Source: Acanthaster planci (Eukaryota > Echinodermata > Asteroidea > Valvatida > Acanthasteridae). From it: a stretch of 62,000 nucleotides of DNA. A model generated the notes under the pieces. It made no database searches. It was not told the origin of the DNA and was given only the letters and a program-made list of their open reading frames with translations. Numbering within the stretch: position 1 is the first letter of the stretch; the number at the start of each line of letters is the position of its first letter. The stretch is from NCBI RefSeq assembly GCF_001949145.1, contig NW_019091409.1, positions 45,917-107,916 of the forward strand. The letters run 5' to 3'. Shown here in pieces: positions 14,213-25,403 of the stretch. Position numbers and translations under genes: made by a program.

Positions 14213-16704
14213 ATACGTCAAACCAGCATAATGATTTGATTCGAATTACTAGTAGGGACATGTAATAAAAGGGTTATTCTGAACTGAAACGTTCGCGGCT
14301 ATTTTGAATTGATATTCTGGCAGATATAAAATAAACAGACCGTCATTCTCCTTGTTTTGAAAAAACTCTCGACGATCAGGTTTTTTTGTTTTCTCCTTCC
14401 AGTTGTTACACAGGGCACCGTCAAAATAGTGGTGTTCGCGTGTTTTCAGCCAAATTGAGGAGATTCACAGGGGCTGTATCTCGCATTCGTCAAATTTGAC
14501 CTCTGATTTTTTGTTTATGTTCCTCCTTTTTCACTGCAGAGCCTCAAACGTGATATTAATACACTGATACAGTGTATTCTATACGTCAATAAACCACTCC
14601 TGTGACGTCGCCCTATTCAGAAAAGAGGCGAGTTTTCTTAAGACTGAACATTAATTTGTCCATTCTATAGAAAATGTGACGGATCATAATTGCTTAAATA
14701 GACAATTGATTTTGATAGAAACGCTCTCAGTAAGTGTACCGTTTTAGATGTTCTGTGGGTGATTGTTCTCTCTGAATATTTCGGTTTTTCACGTTTATAG
14801 TCTGATGCCATTTCAGATTATCATTTGAAGTGAAACAGTCCCTCCACATTACATATATTTTTATTGATTTTAATGCAGACTCCTTCTATTTTGTTTATTT
14901 CGTCATTGTTCGTCATTTTTACTTATTTATATTCATAGGCCCGATATAATTGTAACATTTAATGTTTATCGTTTGTCTGCGTGGATTGTAAATCGCATCT
15001 AGTCGATTTACTTTCAGTTTAACCTCAATTTTAACTCTCCTTCTGTTCTTGAACAATTTTTAATTAAAGTAACTACAACGACTGCAATTTATGTAGAATT
15101 TCAAAGAAAAGATTAATCGTTTAGAAACTTTAATACCCATCAACCTTTGCCAAATGATATCCCAAAAACGTGTATTTTCCAAACGAAATCATTTCCAACG
15201 GTGGCTGAAAGATTTCGATGAATACGGAAGCTAGGTTGAAATTCCAAGGTTATAAACGTGGTCCTTATTCTTTTACTTTGTTTACCGACAGCCAACTACA
15301 GTTTTGGCAGCATCTTGTAGGAAAAACACGACTGGGACGCGACGCCATTTTAATAAAGTTCGGCACGGCGGTATAACGGCTCATAGCCAAGGCTTAATTG
15401 GCATATTTAGCGTCCTCACTGAAGCCAAAATATTGACGAATTAGTCTGCAGAACTGCACTGCATAAAAAGCGTCCTCTGACCAATTGTTTGACAATTGTG
15501 ACTGAAAGACCGGTTTATACTATCCAGCATTCTAGCACAGTGGCCTGTCTAGGCCTTGGGCCAGGGCGGTAATCAAAAATGACTGTCCAGCATGTTACCA
15601 TCATTTCCATGTCTTCTGGACGTCCTAATGAAGCAGTTTCATCTGCTGAATAGACTTCATCAGCCAATCACTGATGACTTTGAAGATATTTTTGGTGTCT
15701 TGGAACCACGTCCGTTATGCCTTTTTGGCGACTTAACACAAGCTCAAGAATTCTGTAATGTAGGGACTTAGATGACTCTAATCTACTGCAGTCAACTTCT
15801 GTTTTTCGAAGCTTAACTCGGGGGTGTATCAACAGGAAAAATGAAGAACATTTCAGAGATGGCCAAGAAACTATAAAGCATACAATGAGAATACCTTACA
15901 AACTTGATTGGTGGTTGATTTGTCGCATTGGCACAAGACAGATGGAAAGAGAGAAAACACTTGGCAGTGTGGAGATCGCGGATATATGAAGATACATGAA
16001 CGAGTGGAAATGTACATGAATACGGACATGTACATGTAATGATCCATTTTGGACTCGTGACTCGGCTCGGACTGGGGTCGTTTTGGACTCGGCTTAGATG
16101 GGCTTGGCTAGTGACTGACTGGGGTTATTTACCAGAAGTCGCGTCAAAGTTAAAAATAATCATTTTTTTCCAAAGGGACCGAGTAGATCTGAGACCGAGT
16201 TGGTTACGGACCGAGTTGACCGTAAACCTAGACATAGACCTGTACGTGCGTGGTTTTTCACCGCCACAACTATGCTCCTGATTCATTTCAAACGCTTTCC
16301 AAAAGTAAGCATCGTCCACAAGAGAGTGCCTGTTTGAGTCCAGGACTCGCAGATATCCCAAGCAACTGAAAATTCTTGAATAATTACAGAGGTAAGTATT
16401 GATCCTGCTCGTCAAATTCCGTGGCTGAAACAAACTTTTATCTGAATCATGTGTGTGGCACAGCGGTCTACACCATGTTGTGTTGCTTCAAATCAATTGG
16501 TTTCTTCAAATCGACCAAAGGAGTCGATATACTCATAAGAGTAAATGAAAGCAAGTGCGTGTTGTTTGGAAATCTCTCGCAGAGTAATTTGAAATCGTCT
16601 GGGGAACAATTTTTAACCAATCGATCGAGCAAAGCAGCCATGAAATGAAACGAGTCGAGGAACCTAAGCTGACCAAATGAGAATGAAATGTAATTCTCGG
16701 TGTT
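14213..16704. other. Intergenic sequence without recognised features
   Basis: AT-rich sequence with no supported coding exon. A short run of degenerate GGACTCG words occurs near 16045-16110 but is too irregular to call a satellite. Confidence 0.5.
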
Positions 16705-17346
16705 TTAAGCAATGACGTTGATTTTACTACCGTTGAACACGCGAGCTCCTTGCATCATCAGATGCGCGTCGTATTTCTCCAAGTTGTGTAAGATCACCGG
16801 GACTGATGTTTGATTTGGTAATACACGTAGTTTTAGATTACAGTGGGTATGTGCTGGGCCCCTGTACTTACCCATGATGTGGCAGTGATTGCGCACATTG
16901 CAAAAAATTTTTATGGGCTTCTCGCAGCTCATGCAGTTGTACTCCGTGAGGCCGCGGTCGTTTTTGAAACCAAAATCCGCTTTTTGGTCTTTTGTCTTCG
17001 GCTCATCTGGGATAGGGCATTGACCCTGCGATTCTTTGGTTGAACTAATGTACCTTTCACATATCCAGCAGACGTTGCATTTATCGTAGAGTTTGTGTTG
17101 CTCGGGTGTCCAGGTGTGGCTTTGGATCGGCAATCCAAATTCTCTAGATAACGATTGTACAAAATGAATGGCTGCGTCTTGGCCTCTGTATGTTTTGCGG
17201 CTGGTACACACACCGTTACATCGAACGACCGCGTAAGAGTAGCCGCACGCTTTATGAATTTGCGTTTTAATCGTGTTTAATGATTCTGGTGGAAGACGCT
17301 GTAAAACAGACTCGAAATCAGCGTAAATAACAAACGGAGCGTCTTG
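16705..17346 (-). pseudogene. Relic of a Maverick/Polinton-type DNA polymerase B
   Basis: An open stretch of about 213 codons directly follows a stop codon (TAG, about 17347-17349) and ends in TAA after 16705. It begins with the exonuclease I signature FVIYADFES and continues with a zinc-finger/HNH-like stretch (CWIC, NHCHIMGKYRGPAH, HCNLKLR) and the Exo II-region signature PVILHNLEKYDAHL. This order is characteristic of the protein-primed PolB of Polintons and related adintovirus-like elements. No initiator ATG is present, the sequence stops before the polymerase palm, and no capsid, integrase or ATPase gene is seen nearby, so it is a broken fragment of an integrated element. Family assignment is firm; the exact lineage is not resolved. 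Confidence 0.85.
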
Positions 17347-18183
17347 TCGCTAGGCGTCGCTAGGCGATCTATTCCCCGGGGTTGGGTGGAATCCCGAGGG
17401 TCGAGAAGAAGGGGAATCGGTCTAGGGGGGAGTCCCAGTTTGGGGGGGTCGGGTAGATATAGGAGGGTGGGGCTGCTCCAGAACTCTCCTACGCCTACTA
17501 CTGCAGTCTGCATATGGCCTCTTGACATCCTTTGTGACCAACGGACTGACAGTCTGCAGGTGGTCTATTTGACGTCCTCTGACCGGCACTTTGCCATTTC
17601 TTTTAATTGGGAAGAACTGGGGGGTCAAAAGCCGTACTATAAATACACGTATATATTTACATGTAAAGTGTACATCACTACTACATGTATGACCTCGCAT
17701 CACGTGATGATTGTAAAAGTACGCAGTAAGAATTCACTAATAATCAACCGAGAACATGCAACATACAGCATTTCCGCTCCACAACAATTCTAAATTCTCA
17801 CTGCATCCTTATAAGTACGCTTCTGTATATTCATATTTAGCATTATGTTTGTCAATCTCCGATAGCCACTCCGTTACGTTCCATATCAGGTCAGTGATAT
17901 CATAAATGGCTGTGCAAAACAGATTTTGATTGGATGCTGATCACAGTTCAAATCGTGCTCATTGAGGGCAACTCCGAGGGAAAACGGATTTTGTCAGGCG
18001 GGCCGGTGCGGCGCTGCAACGCGCTACAAGATTTGGTTCGCGCGGTAACCTAACTTGCCTTTTGTTTGATCGAAGTACAATTGTGAATAGGCTGTAATGG
18101 AATTTTTCCAGATCTCTAAGTTGTTCACAGACGTCAAATAACAAAATGCCGTTACCCGTTCGAAAAAACTGATGGTTCTTCTT
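17347..18183. other. Non-coding, GC-rich start then AT-rich
   Basis: The first 180 bases (to about 17530) are unusually GC-rich with G-runs on the plus strand and open in several frames, which looks compositional. It could be part of the old Polinton, but no homology is recognised. Confidence 0.35.
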
Positions 18184-18383
18184 AACAGGTGGAACGGCTT
18201 GCAGTAGCACCACGCGAAGGAATATATATATATATGGAATATATAATGTATAGTCCGTCGTCAGGAGGACTGAGCACGCAGTCCAAAACGTTGAGTATAC
18301 TCCCGATTCTTTTCTGAACCACAAATACTCATAAGAGAGATATATTCCTTCGCATGGTGCTACCGCAAGCCTTTCCACCTGTT
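18184..18383. mobile_element. Inverted-repeat element with 44-bp arms and inner hairpin
   Basis: The left arm 18184-18228 (AACAGGTGGAACGGCTTGCA...) matches the reverse complement of 18340-18383 (AACAGGTGGAAAGGCTTGCG...) with about four mismatches. Between them is a perfect 6-bp-stem hairpin GGACTGAGCACGCAGTCC (18267-18284) followed by AAAACGTTG and bracketed by GTATA/TATAC. This arrangement resembles the terminal repeats of Penelope-like elements, where a hairpin followed by GAAACG belongs to a hammerhead ribozyme, but the CTGANGA box is not intact. Best called an inverted-repeat element of uncertain class. Confidence 0.6.
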
Positions 18384-20734
18384 GCTGTCCCTCACCATCA
18401 ACAGCCTGAAATTCCATATATGGGACGGAGAGAACCCCCCTGCCTTTGTGTTGGTCATTNGGTAACAATAGTTTAGAGTGTGCGTAGGGATTGGACAGGT
18501 AAGGGGGGTACCCCTCCGTCCATTATCTTGCCTGGTATATCTTCGAATACATCGAAAGCCATAGTTTGGTAATTGAATCTGTTTCGTAAAAAATAACCAA
18601 AACACAATTCACTCGAAATCTTATTTGATCTTGTATCATGTGAAGGAAGAGACTCCCATTGAAGCATTTTTTTCTGTTTTCACATATCCTACGATTGTTT
18701 TGTTTAGTCAATTAGCGTGGCCCAATTACATCCTTCTTTTGTAGGCAGAACACAGTCGGAAACTGTCATACCTCCGACGGTGACTTTCTATGGAATTTTA
18801 ACTCCTAAACAAACTTGAGGAAACAGTTTAGAAAAAAATTACGTTCACATCAAAGTTACTTGTGAATGAGGATAGGGAGGAGATTCATTGCTTGTATTAA
18901 CGTATTTTATAAACGGAACTACATTACGGCACGTTCGTAGAGAGCTCGGAAAAGTATCTCAATTTGCATTGTACATGTTAATAAGGCACTATCTTGAGGC
19001 ACACTTGCTCAGCAGGATTTTTTCTTTATGTGGTTACAAGTGTTCATTAGTTGCAGTTTTTTACCCATGAAAATTTAAACATGTACTTTCAAACATGACG
19101 TTCCCACATCCTTGCCATTGAATCATGGTGGGTTTTAGGGTTTTGGTGCTGATATTTGATAAATTTATATACCGATTAATTTCTTACCAATGAAGTATTC
19201 TTTGTAACTAAAAGTCGTAAGGAGGTTTCATTCGGAAAAAAACGTAGGGGTGCAAGCTGCCTCCTGCCCTCTTCCGCTGGATACGCCACTAAAAAGGGAC
19301 AAAACAATCAGTAGCAGTAATTCCACAAAGTAGCAATGGTAAGAGAGGTATATTTCAATGCATTTTCAAAAAATGTTTCATTTCCATCCTCTTTTCACTC
19401 CTTTTTTTTACGTATTTTATTTTCTCCCTCTTTATGTTTTTATGTTTTCCAGGGGAACTAGACCCCTCCCCGCGTTGCAAACAGTAAAGGATTAGAATTA
19501 GGGTAAGTTTATCCGGGGAGTCAGCAACGTGCATGGCTTATAGCAGAAATTACAATCATTTCATTTTTATCTATAATAACCAGTTTCATGCACTAACACT
19601 TTGATGTGCCCACAGAAGGAAGGGATTCATTTCTAATTTAGTAACAACTTGCCATTTCATTCATTTTTGTGGTTATATTTGAAGGGTTATTCCATAAACC
19701 ATTTTGAATCATCAAGGAAAGATTGGTAGCTTTACCCGCCGGGGTTTTATCTTATTTCAAAACTTTATACATATAATGAACTTTTAGGAGAAGAAAGCGG
19801 AAGTAATTCCCGATATGTACAAGTACCCGAGATTAATTTGTTGCGGACAAAATTTTACATTTCACCCAAACAGAAGGAAAAAATGGATACGCTACTATTT
19901 GGAGATCCACTGTTCGTAGGACTGTGGAATATTTCTGTTTGCAAGGTTGGATCATGCCACAGAATCCTGACATGATCCTCACAAGAATTATACGAATAAT
20001 CTCGTATGGATCAGTTGCAAGCAGATTTAATTAAAAACGAAATGACGGATGTTGGAAGTCAGTCATTTCGACTACGAAACAGGTGGTAGTCAGTTTACAC
20101 AACTGATCTAAAAAAAATCTTTAATTTGGTCTCAATATAAACTGAGCAAATGAATATACGAGGTTAGTTGTGACTACAAGCATGAGCCGTTTATTGAAGA
20201 ATATATGAGACTGGACGAAATGACACCCGAACAGGTTACTGACTTTACGGCAGTCTATTAAACTATTCTCCCATGAGGAAAACAACATAGCTGGTATCAA
20301 GACTGTGCAATTAAAATTATAATTAATGAAGAAATATTTCAGAAATAAAATTCCGACTGGTTAGCATGTAATTGGTTATCAAGTTGTTAATGATAAGACA
20401 ATAAAACAAAAACCAGGCATGAGTGTGGGTATAAAGTTGTGGTAAATAATGCCTCTCCGGCGCGGCGAGTGATGTCGATGCGGTAGTCTGCTGGAAAGTT
20501 GTTGTAGGGTTAATTTGTGCCAAGGGCTGTGGGCATGGAAGCTGAAGATGATGTAGATAAAAAATAATTACCCGGCCAGGGAAATTGCAAAAGTGGAGAT
20601 GGGAGCTGACGCCATAACACACCGACATCGAATTTTCTAGTGCTATGTTTTTGTCATTGAGAAGTCCGAAAAGATCATCGAAATTCGCTGTAAGCTTTCT
20701 CATCACAAAAACGAGCAAGTCAAAATTGGAGGAT
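18384..20734. other. Intergenic sequence
   Basis: No coding region is supported. A short stretch near 19245-19300 (GGATACGCCACTA) looks like a dispersed-repeat fragment, but its borders cannot be set. Confidence 0.45.
18460..18460. other. Single ambiguous base
   Basis: One N in the assembly, just outside the inverted-repeat element. Confidence 0.99.
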
Positions 20735-20866
20735 ATAATAACACCCTAATCTCCCAGAATTGGGTATATAATAACACCCTCATCCCCCACGATCGGGTAC
20801 ATAATAACACCCCCATACCCCCAAACTGGGGATATAATAACACCCTCATCCCCCGGAATTTACGCC
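20735..20866. repeat. 33-bp minisatellite, four copies
   Basis: ATAATAACACCC starts at 20735, 20768, 20801 and 20834, an exact 33-base period. Each unit continues with a C-rich part (CATCCCCC or variant) and ends near GGGTATAT. The copies differ by several substitutions but no indels. Confidence 0.95.
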
Positions 20867-23800
20867 TGTGCTCTTCAGCATGACCTTGGTCATTACATGT
20901 AGAATTGTGTTACTTTTTTCTAGACTGTTTTAGAAGTACTTCATTCTAACCATACCATCTTCAGTAGTGCACTGAGATCATGACAACTATATATTACATA
21001 CATTTTAGGTCCTAAGTTACAATGCACGCAAGATTTAATAGATATTCATTGGAGAAAACTACTCACACCATTTAAGACTCCACGACAATTTAACAATTCT
21101 CGCAGCAAGCAGATAAAGCAACTGAACCACCATCATTCCACTTACGAATAGCAAAAATGATTCAGTCTGTTTCGGCTGCAGCTAAATTTGTGACTGGAGC
21201 TACAAGAACACGCATTATTTTTGCAAGGGGTAAAGACTACTTCGGTTGCAACTATATCAGTACATGTTGTTGATAGGTATGGCTCTGGAAGCCCCCCACA
21301 AAGGACACGGCCTATGTCATTACTTACAGTTATGTTGCGAAATTGAGTATTTTCAAGGCCGAAATAACAAAGAACACCTCACACGATTATTACAATATCA
21401 TAGCACATGTTTCCCAATTTAAGTCTTGGAAGAAATAGGGAAAGGTTGACTAAATAGTTAAGTCCAATGAATTGCAAAATCTCTTCCGTCCTCTACAATG
21501 CAACCCTAATACTACGCCTTAGAAATAGTGTTTCCAGAAAATGGAAACCAATGTATGTTTTCAGGCACTTTAGGTCCTACCGTAGAGCTAGGACCGACAC
21601 GGCCTGGTCTGTTAAGCTTTGCGATGAGCCTTATTAATATTAATAAACATTTAGGTTGGTGCGTTTTTCTGACGTCATTTCTTCTGACCACGTGAGCCAT
21701 CAATGTACGGCACCTTAGGTCTTATCAAGTTAATAACTTGGAAATTGAGACAGTAAGACCAAGGACAACGCAACGATTATGCGCAATTCATCATTTTTGT
21801 CCAATGGGCAATAGCAACGTGTCACAAAACAAACACAAGAATTCCCTAAATATCCTGCCTATGGTGAGCTGAGCCCTATATACGACGTGGCACAGAACAC
21901 CAACTGTAAGACGATTTGGTGAGTATAGCCTCCAGTCGTTCTTCCTTACTCTGATTTCAAGGTAGCAAAGCAAACCGACTTTGGTATTCTCAAAATGTCT
22001 TTGTTCTCTCGGGAAGAAAACACTGAAATTGTGATTAGTAAGATTAGCGATATTAAGATATATCTTAGAAGAAATGTTAACCCAAGGACAAATACTGACT
22101 GTTTAAGTCTTATTCCTTTGGCAATTTTCTCTCTCTCGAAATCAGGTTTTCTTCGAACCACTTGTTCAATGGCAACAAGAGATTTAAAATATTTCTGGCT
22201 AAGTTATTCTAGTCTTACTTTGATAACGTCCTGCGTCGTCCTTTTGTTAATACTTTGGTTTCATGAGTAGTCTACTCTTTTATGGAAACACACGCGTGAC
22301 ACATTGGCTGAAGTTGTCAGTTATTTTCTTGAAATTTTTTATTACAATTGTGAGAGCAAGCAAGCTGCTTTATTTAATCCAAATCTGAAAAGAAATTGCC
22401 TTTTTTATAGAAGTATAGCACACTAAGGGTATATGCCCGGTATATCGCAGAATGCTGTGAGACGGATGTTTATACATCTGCAATATACAGGAATAGATTG
22501 AGAAAATAAGGCCTGGAATGGTAATTAGCGATTTCAAACGACAGGGAGCCTTAAAGAAATTGCATTACAAATTATATGCTATAAATTATCCCATGGCTAT
22601 CTTCTTAATAAACAGTTTACAGCCTGGAACGGCTTACAACGTCTTTTGTCACAGATGGCTTCCTATCATTCTTATTAAGACCATCTGGAATCCAAATTTC
22701 AATACAAGGCCTATCAAGATGAGCAAGATGGAGAGGACTCACAAACAACAATAAACCTAGCCGTTTCAGTCCTCCCCCTCTTATATGGTTCATTGCACAA
22801 ACAGTAAATTAGATGAATGCCAGGGTTGAGCATTCTCATATTAATTTTCTAACAAAAATTCTAAACAAAGAACGAATTTTTACAATACGGCATAACGGAA
22901 TAAACGTGGGATGGACTAGCGCTTTTAAAACCAGATAGGAGCAAAGTGGCAATATACTGTACATTTACAGCTATTCTATCAATAATGGAAAATAAAAATC
23001 ATGTCTTATCGACTGGGAATTCTTATCCAATTCCCTTTTAGGTCATTTGACCACATAAAATTTTGCCCCTTTAGGCCCTAATACTGAATACGATTCCAAA
23101 GACAAGTATTTTTTCGCGGCAAGTATACGAGTACACTTTGCCTGAGTAAGCAAGTATTCGAATACACGTTAGAGTGCTGTATAACTAGTCCCTTTTATAA
23201 TTACAAATTAATGTTAATGCTCGTTTTCTATTCCATCTTCTATTTGATGCTAGTTTACTGTTATGTTTACTTGTGTAATATCTTTGAGTCAGCTTCCGCA
23301 CCCTGAGAAAAAAATTACTAAAATTCTGCTCTTCGGTTTATTTTGCACGATGACAGTTGGCACATTCAAAACTTTGACGTAATTGGACTTTCCTTACTAA
23401 GTAAAGATAAGATGAATTTAAAATTTGGTCACTAAATGTTAACCCTGAAAAATCGCTAAATCCTTTACTTGTTGGAGAATAGAGGACTGTAAGAATCGGG
23501 GATTTCACAGATTCAAAAAAATTCGAGATAAGATTTCCAACTTGTTCGAAACACCTCCAGACATGCCGTCGTTTACTGAATTTTATGGTTAAAAGATTTT
23601 GTCACTATCAAACTCTTTGTGGGTGCACTTCAGTGGAAGAATTCTTAATTATTGGCAGCGTGTGAATAATCACTTTTTGTTCTATCGTAAACACCTTGCA
23701 ATTCAGTGGTGCACGGATAGTGTTTCTCATAAAATAGACCATGGATTCTAAACTGTTTAGCCACAATATTGATTTTTTTCTGTCTTTGAAATGAGCTCAA

Positions 23801-24287
23801 AGAATGTTGACTACTGCACGCAATAAAAAATGATCTATGAACACCAGCAGCTAGCCTCCTGTTTGGAATTGATTTTTTTTCGTAAGTGTCCTGTCAAATT
23901 GATTGAAATGCCCAGAACAAACCATTTACGAAAACAGATGCACGGATATACAGACTTTTAGTTTGTAGACATGAGATTCAGATTTCACAGCCAACACTGA
24001 TAGCTTTGTCTTTTAAGAAAAATTTCAGTGAATGCACCGACAGAAAGCCGTTTGAATTGCCATTATGACAGGGTTAAAATACTCAAGCAAAACGACTAAT
24101 TGGCCGACTAGGCGATTGAGAACCAATTTGCTTGTAAGAAGAAAAAATCTAGGTAACCGACTTATTAATCAGCTCAGATAACTTGCCCAATTAACAGATT
24201 GATCGACGGAGCCAGCCACCAAGCGATTTTGCATCTGAAAACTCATGACAATTGAATAGTGTTTCATGACTCTGTTTCTTTATACAG
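20867..24287. other. Intergenic sequence 5' of the cystine-knot pair
   Basis: No coding exon is supported. The promoter of the first cystine-knot gene, and a possible non-coding first exon, should lie in the right part. The track of pyrimidines ending TTTATACAG at 24287 could be the acceptor joining such an exon. Confidence 0.45.
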
Positions 24288-24306
24288 ATGCTTGTGGATA
24301 GCAAAA

Positions 24307-25403
24307 ATGACATCACATCACTTTACTGTCAGTCTGTTACTTCACACCCTTGTGCTATTTCCATTTCATTTGGCTACCGGTGGTTATGCCAATTACGATA
24401 AGCATAGCAGCACTATTACCTACAGTGGCACTCACGGACAACACGGCAGCAGCAGCAGGGGTAGCGGTGGAAGCACGATGGTACGTTACCCTGGCCAACT
24501 ACTTCGCAACTACTCCGACGATGACATACTACATAGAAACGTGTGCACTCTTCAAGACTGTATCCCTTACATTCATATGCAAGTAACCATAGAACTCAAC
24601 CTACAACAGAAACTTCAAGTTCACCGAAAGCGACGGTTCATCCGCCGCTGGCGTGCTGCATACAAATACCGGAGTGCCCCAACAAGAATTCGTCACACCT
24701 CTATAGTCACACTGACCCCAGCACAGAAGACTCAGATCCTATCTCAATTTGGTAACTATTTCAGTCAAGCTGAGGAGCTACCATTAGTGTCACAAATTGG
24801 AACCAGACAGAAGCGAACCAGCATAATCGTATGCCCCCGCGAGGAACAGTGGGATGCTCTGGTGTTGGGGCTTACAAACGATGATGAACTTGTACAGGTT
24901 ATACAGGTAATGAACATTTTTACTTAAGCTCATTGTCGTGCATCTAAAGTAAGAAAAACTGATATATTTTGTAAGGAAAACTTAATTGTTGAAGTGATTC
25001 TGATGGTCTAAGTTTGTGAATTCCCCTCACTACACATACCGTTTCTTTATAAGTTAGTATGATTGAATATGGTTTGCAGAATCTTTGGCCAAAAGCTAGC
25101 TTACTCCCTTATTAAATAAACACTAGTTTGTGCATTAATTGATCTGTGTATATTGGTTCCCTAACAATGATATTTGAACTTCCACTCACCCCTTTGTTAT
25201 TCTCTGTTTAGTTCGCAGATACCGGCGACAGACAATGGATCTTGGATGAGCGATGCACGCAGAATCAGTGTAGCTTTGTATCTGATTGCGGGTGTAGCGC
25301 CCATACTCGTCTTGTTCGAGCTGCAGTCATCAGCTTTGATGAGTCTGTGGTGGCCGAGAAATACATCAAGGTGTATTGCTGTGTCGCTAAATTACTTGGC
25401 TAA
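24307..25403 (+). CDS. Secreted cystine-knot factor, neurotrophin/Spatzle-like, copy 1
   Basis: Two coding exons, 24307-24906 and 25212-25403, joined in phase 0 across a 305-base GT/AG intron; product 263 residues. The start is the first ATG after a possible acceptor at 24287. Residues 1-24 are a hydrophobic signal peptide. A Gly/Ser/His-rich stretch (about 40-57) and an N-glycosylation site (NYS, 68) follow. The pro-region has a CTLQDCIPYI motif (C80, C85), a basic segment, and LTPAQKTQILSQFGNYF. A dibasic site RQKR (167-170) precedes the mature part ICP-type start VCP (C176), QWILDERC (C215), C220, CGC (C226, C228) and YIKVYCC (C256, C257). The layout (signal, pro-region, dibasic cleavage, Cys at the mature start, W/F-I-x-E-x-C, final V-x-C-C) recalls neurotrophins and Spatzle/Trunk. 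It is probably a dimeric extracellular signal. A candidate poly(A) signal ATTAAA is at 25795. Exact family is not settled. Confidence 0.8.

Noticed and set aside
17344-17793. 149-codon plus-strand open frame
   Set aside because: GC-rich composition makes several frames open here on both strands; no motif and no splice context.
17959-18468. 169-codon minus-strand open frame
   Set aside because: It spans both arms of the inverted-repeat element, includes an N and shows no domain; the open frame is an accident of the repeat.
24259-24306. Upstream extension of the first cystine-knot protein
   Set aside because: It would begin with GTG; the first ATG at 24307 directly precedes a proper signal peptide, and an acceptor-like site lies at 24287. 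The same holds for the GTG at 27873 before the ATG at 27897.
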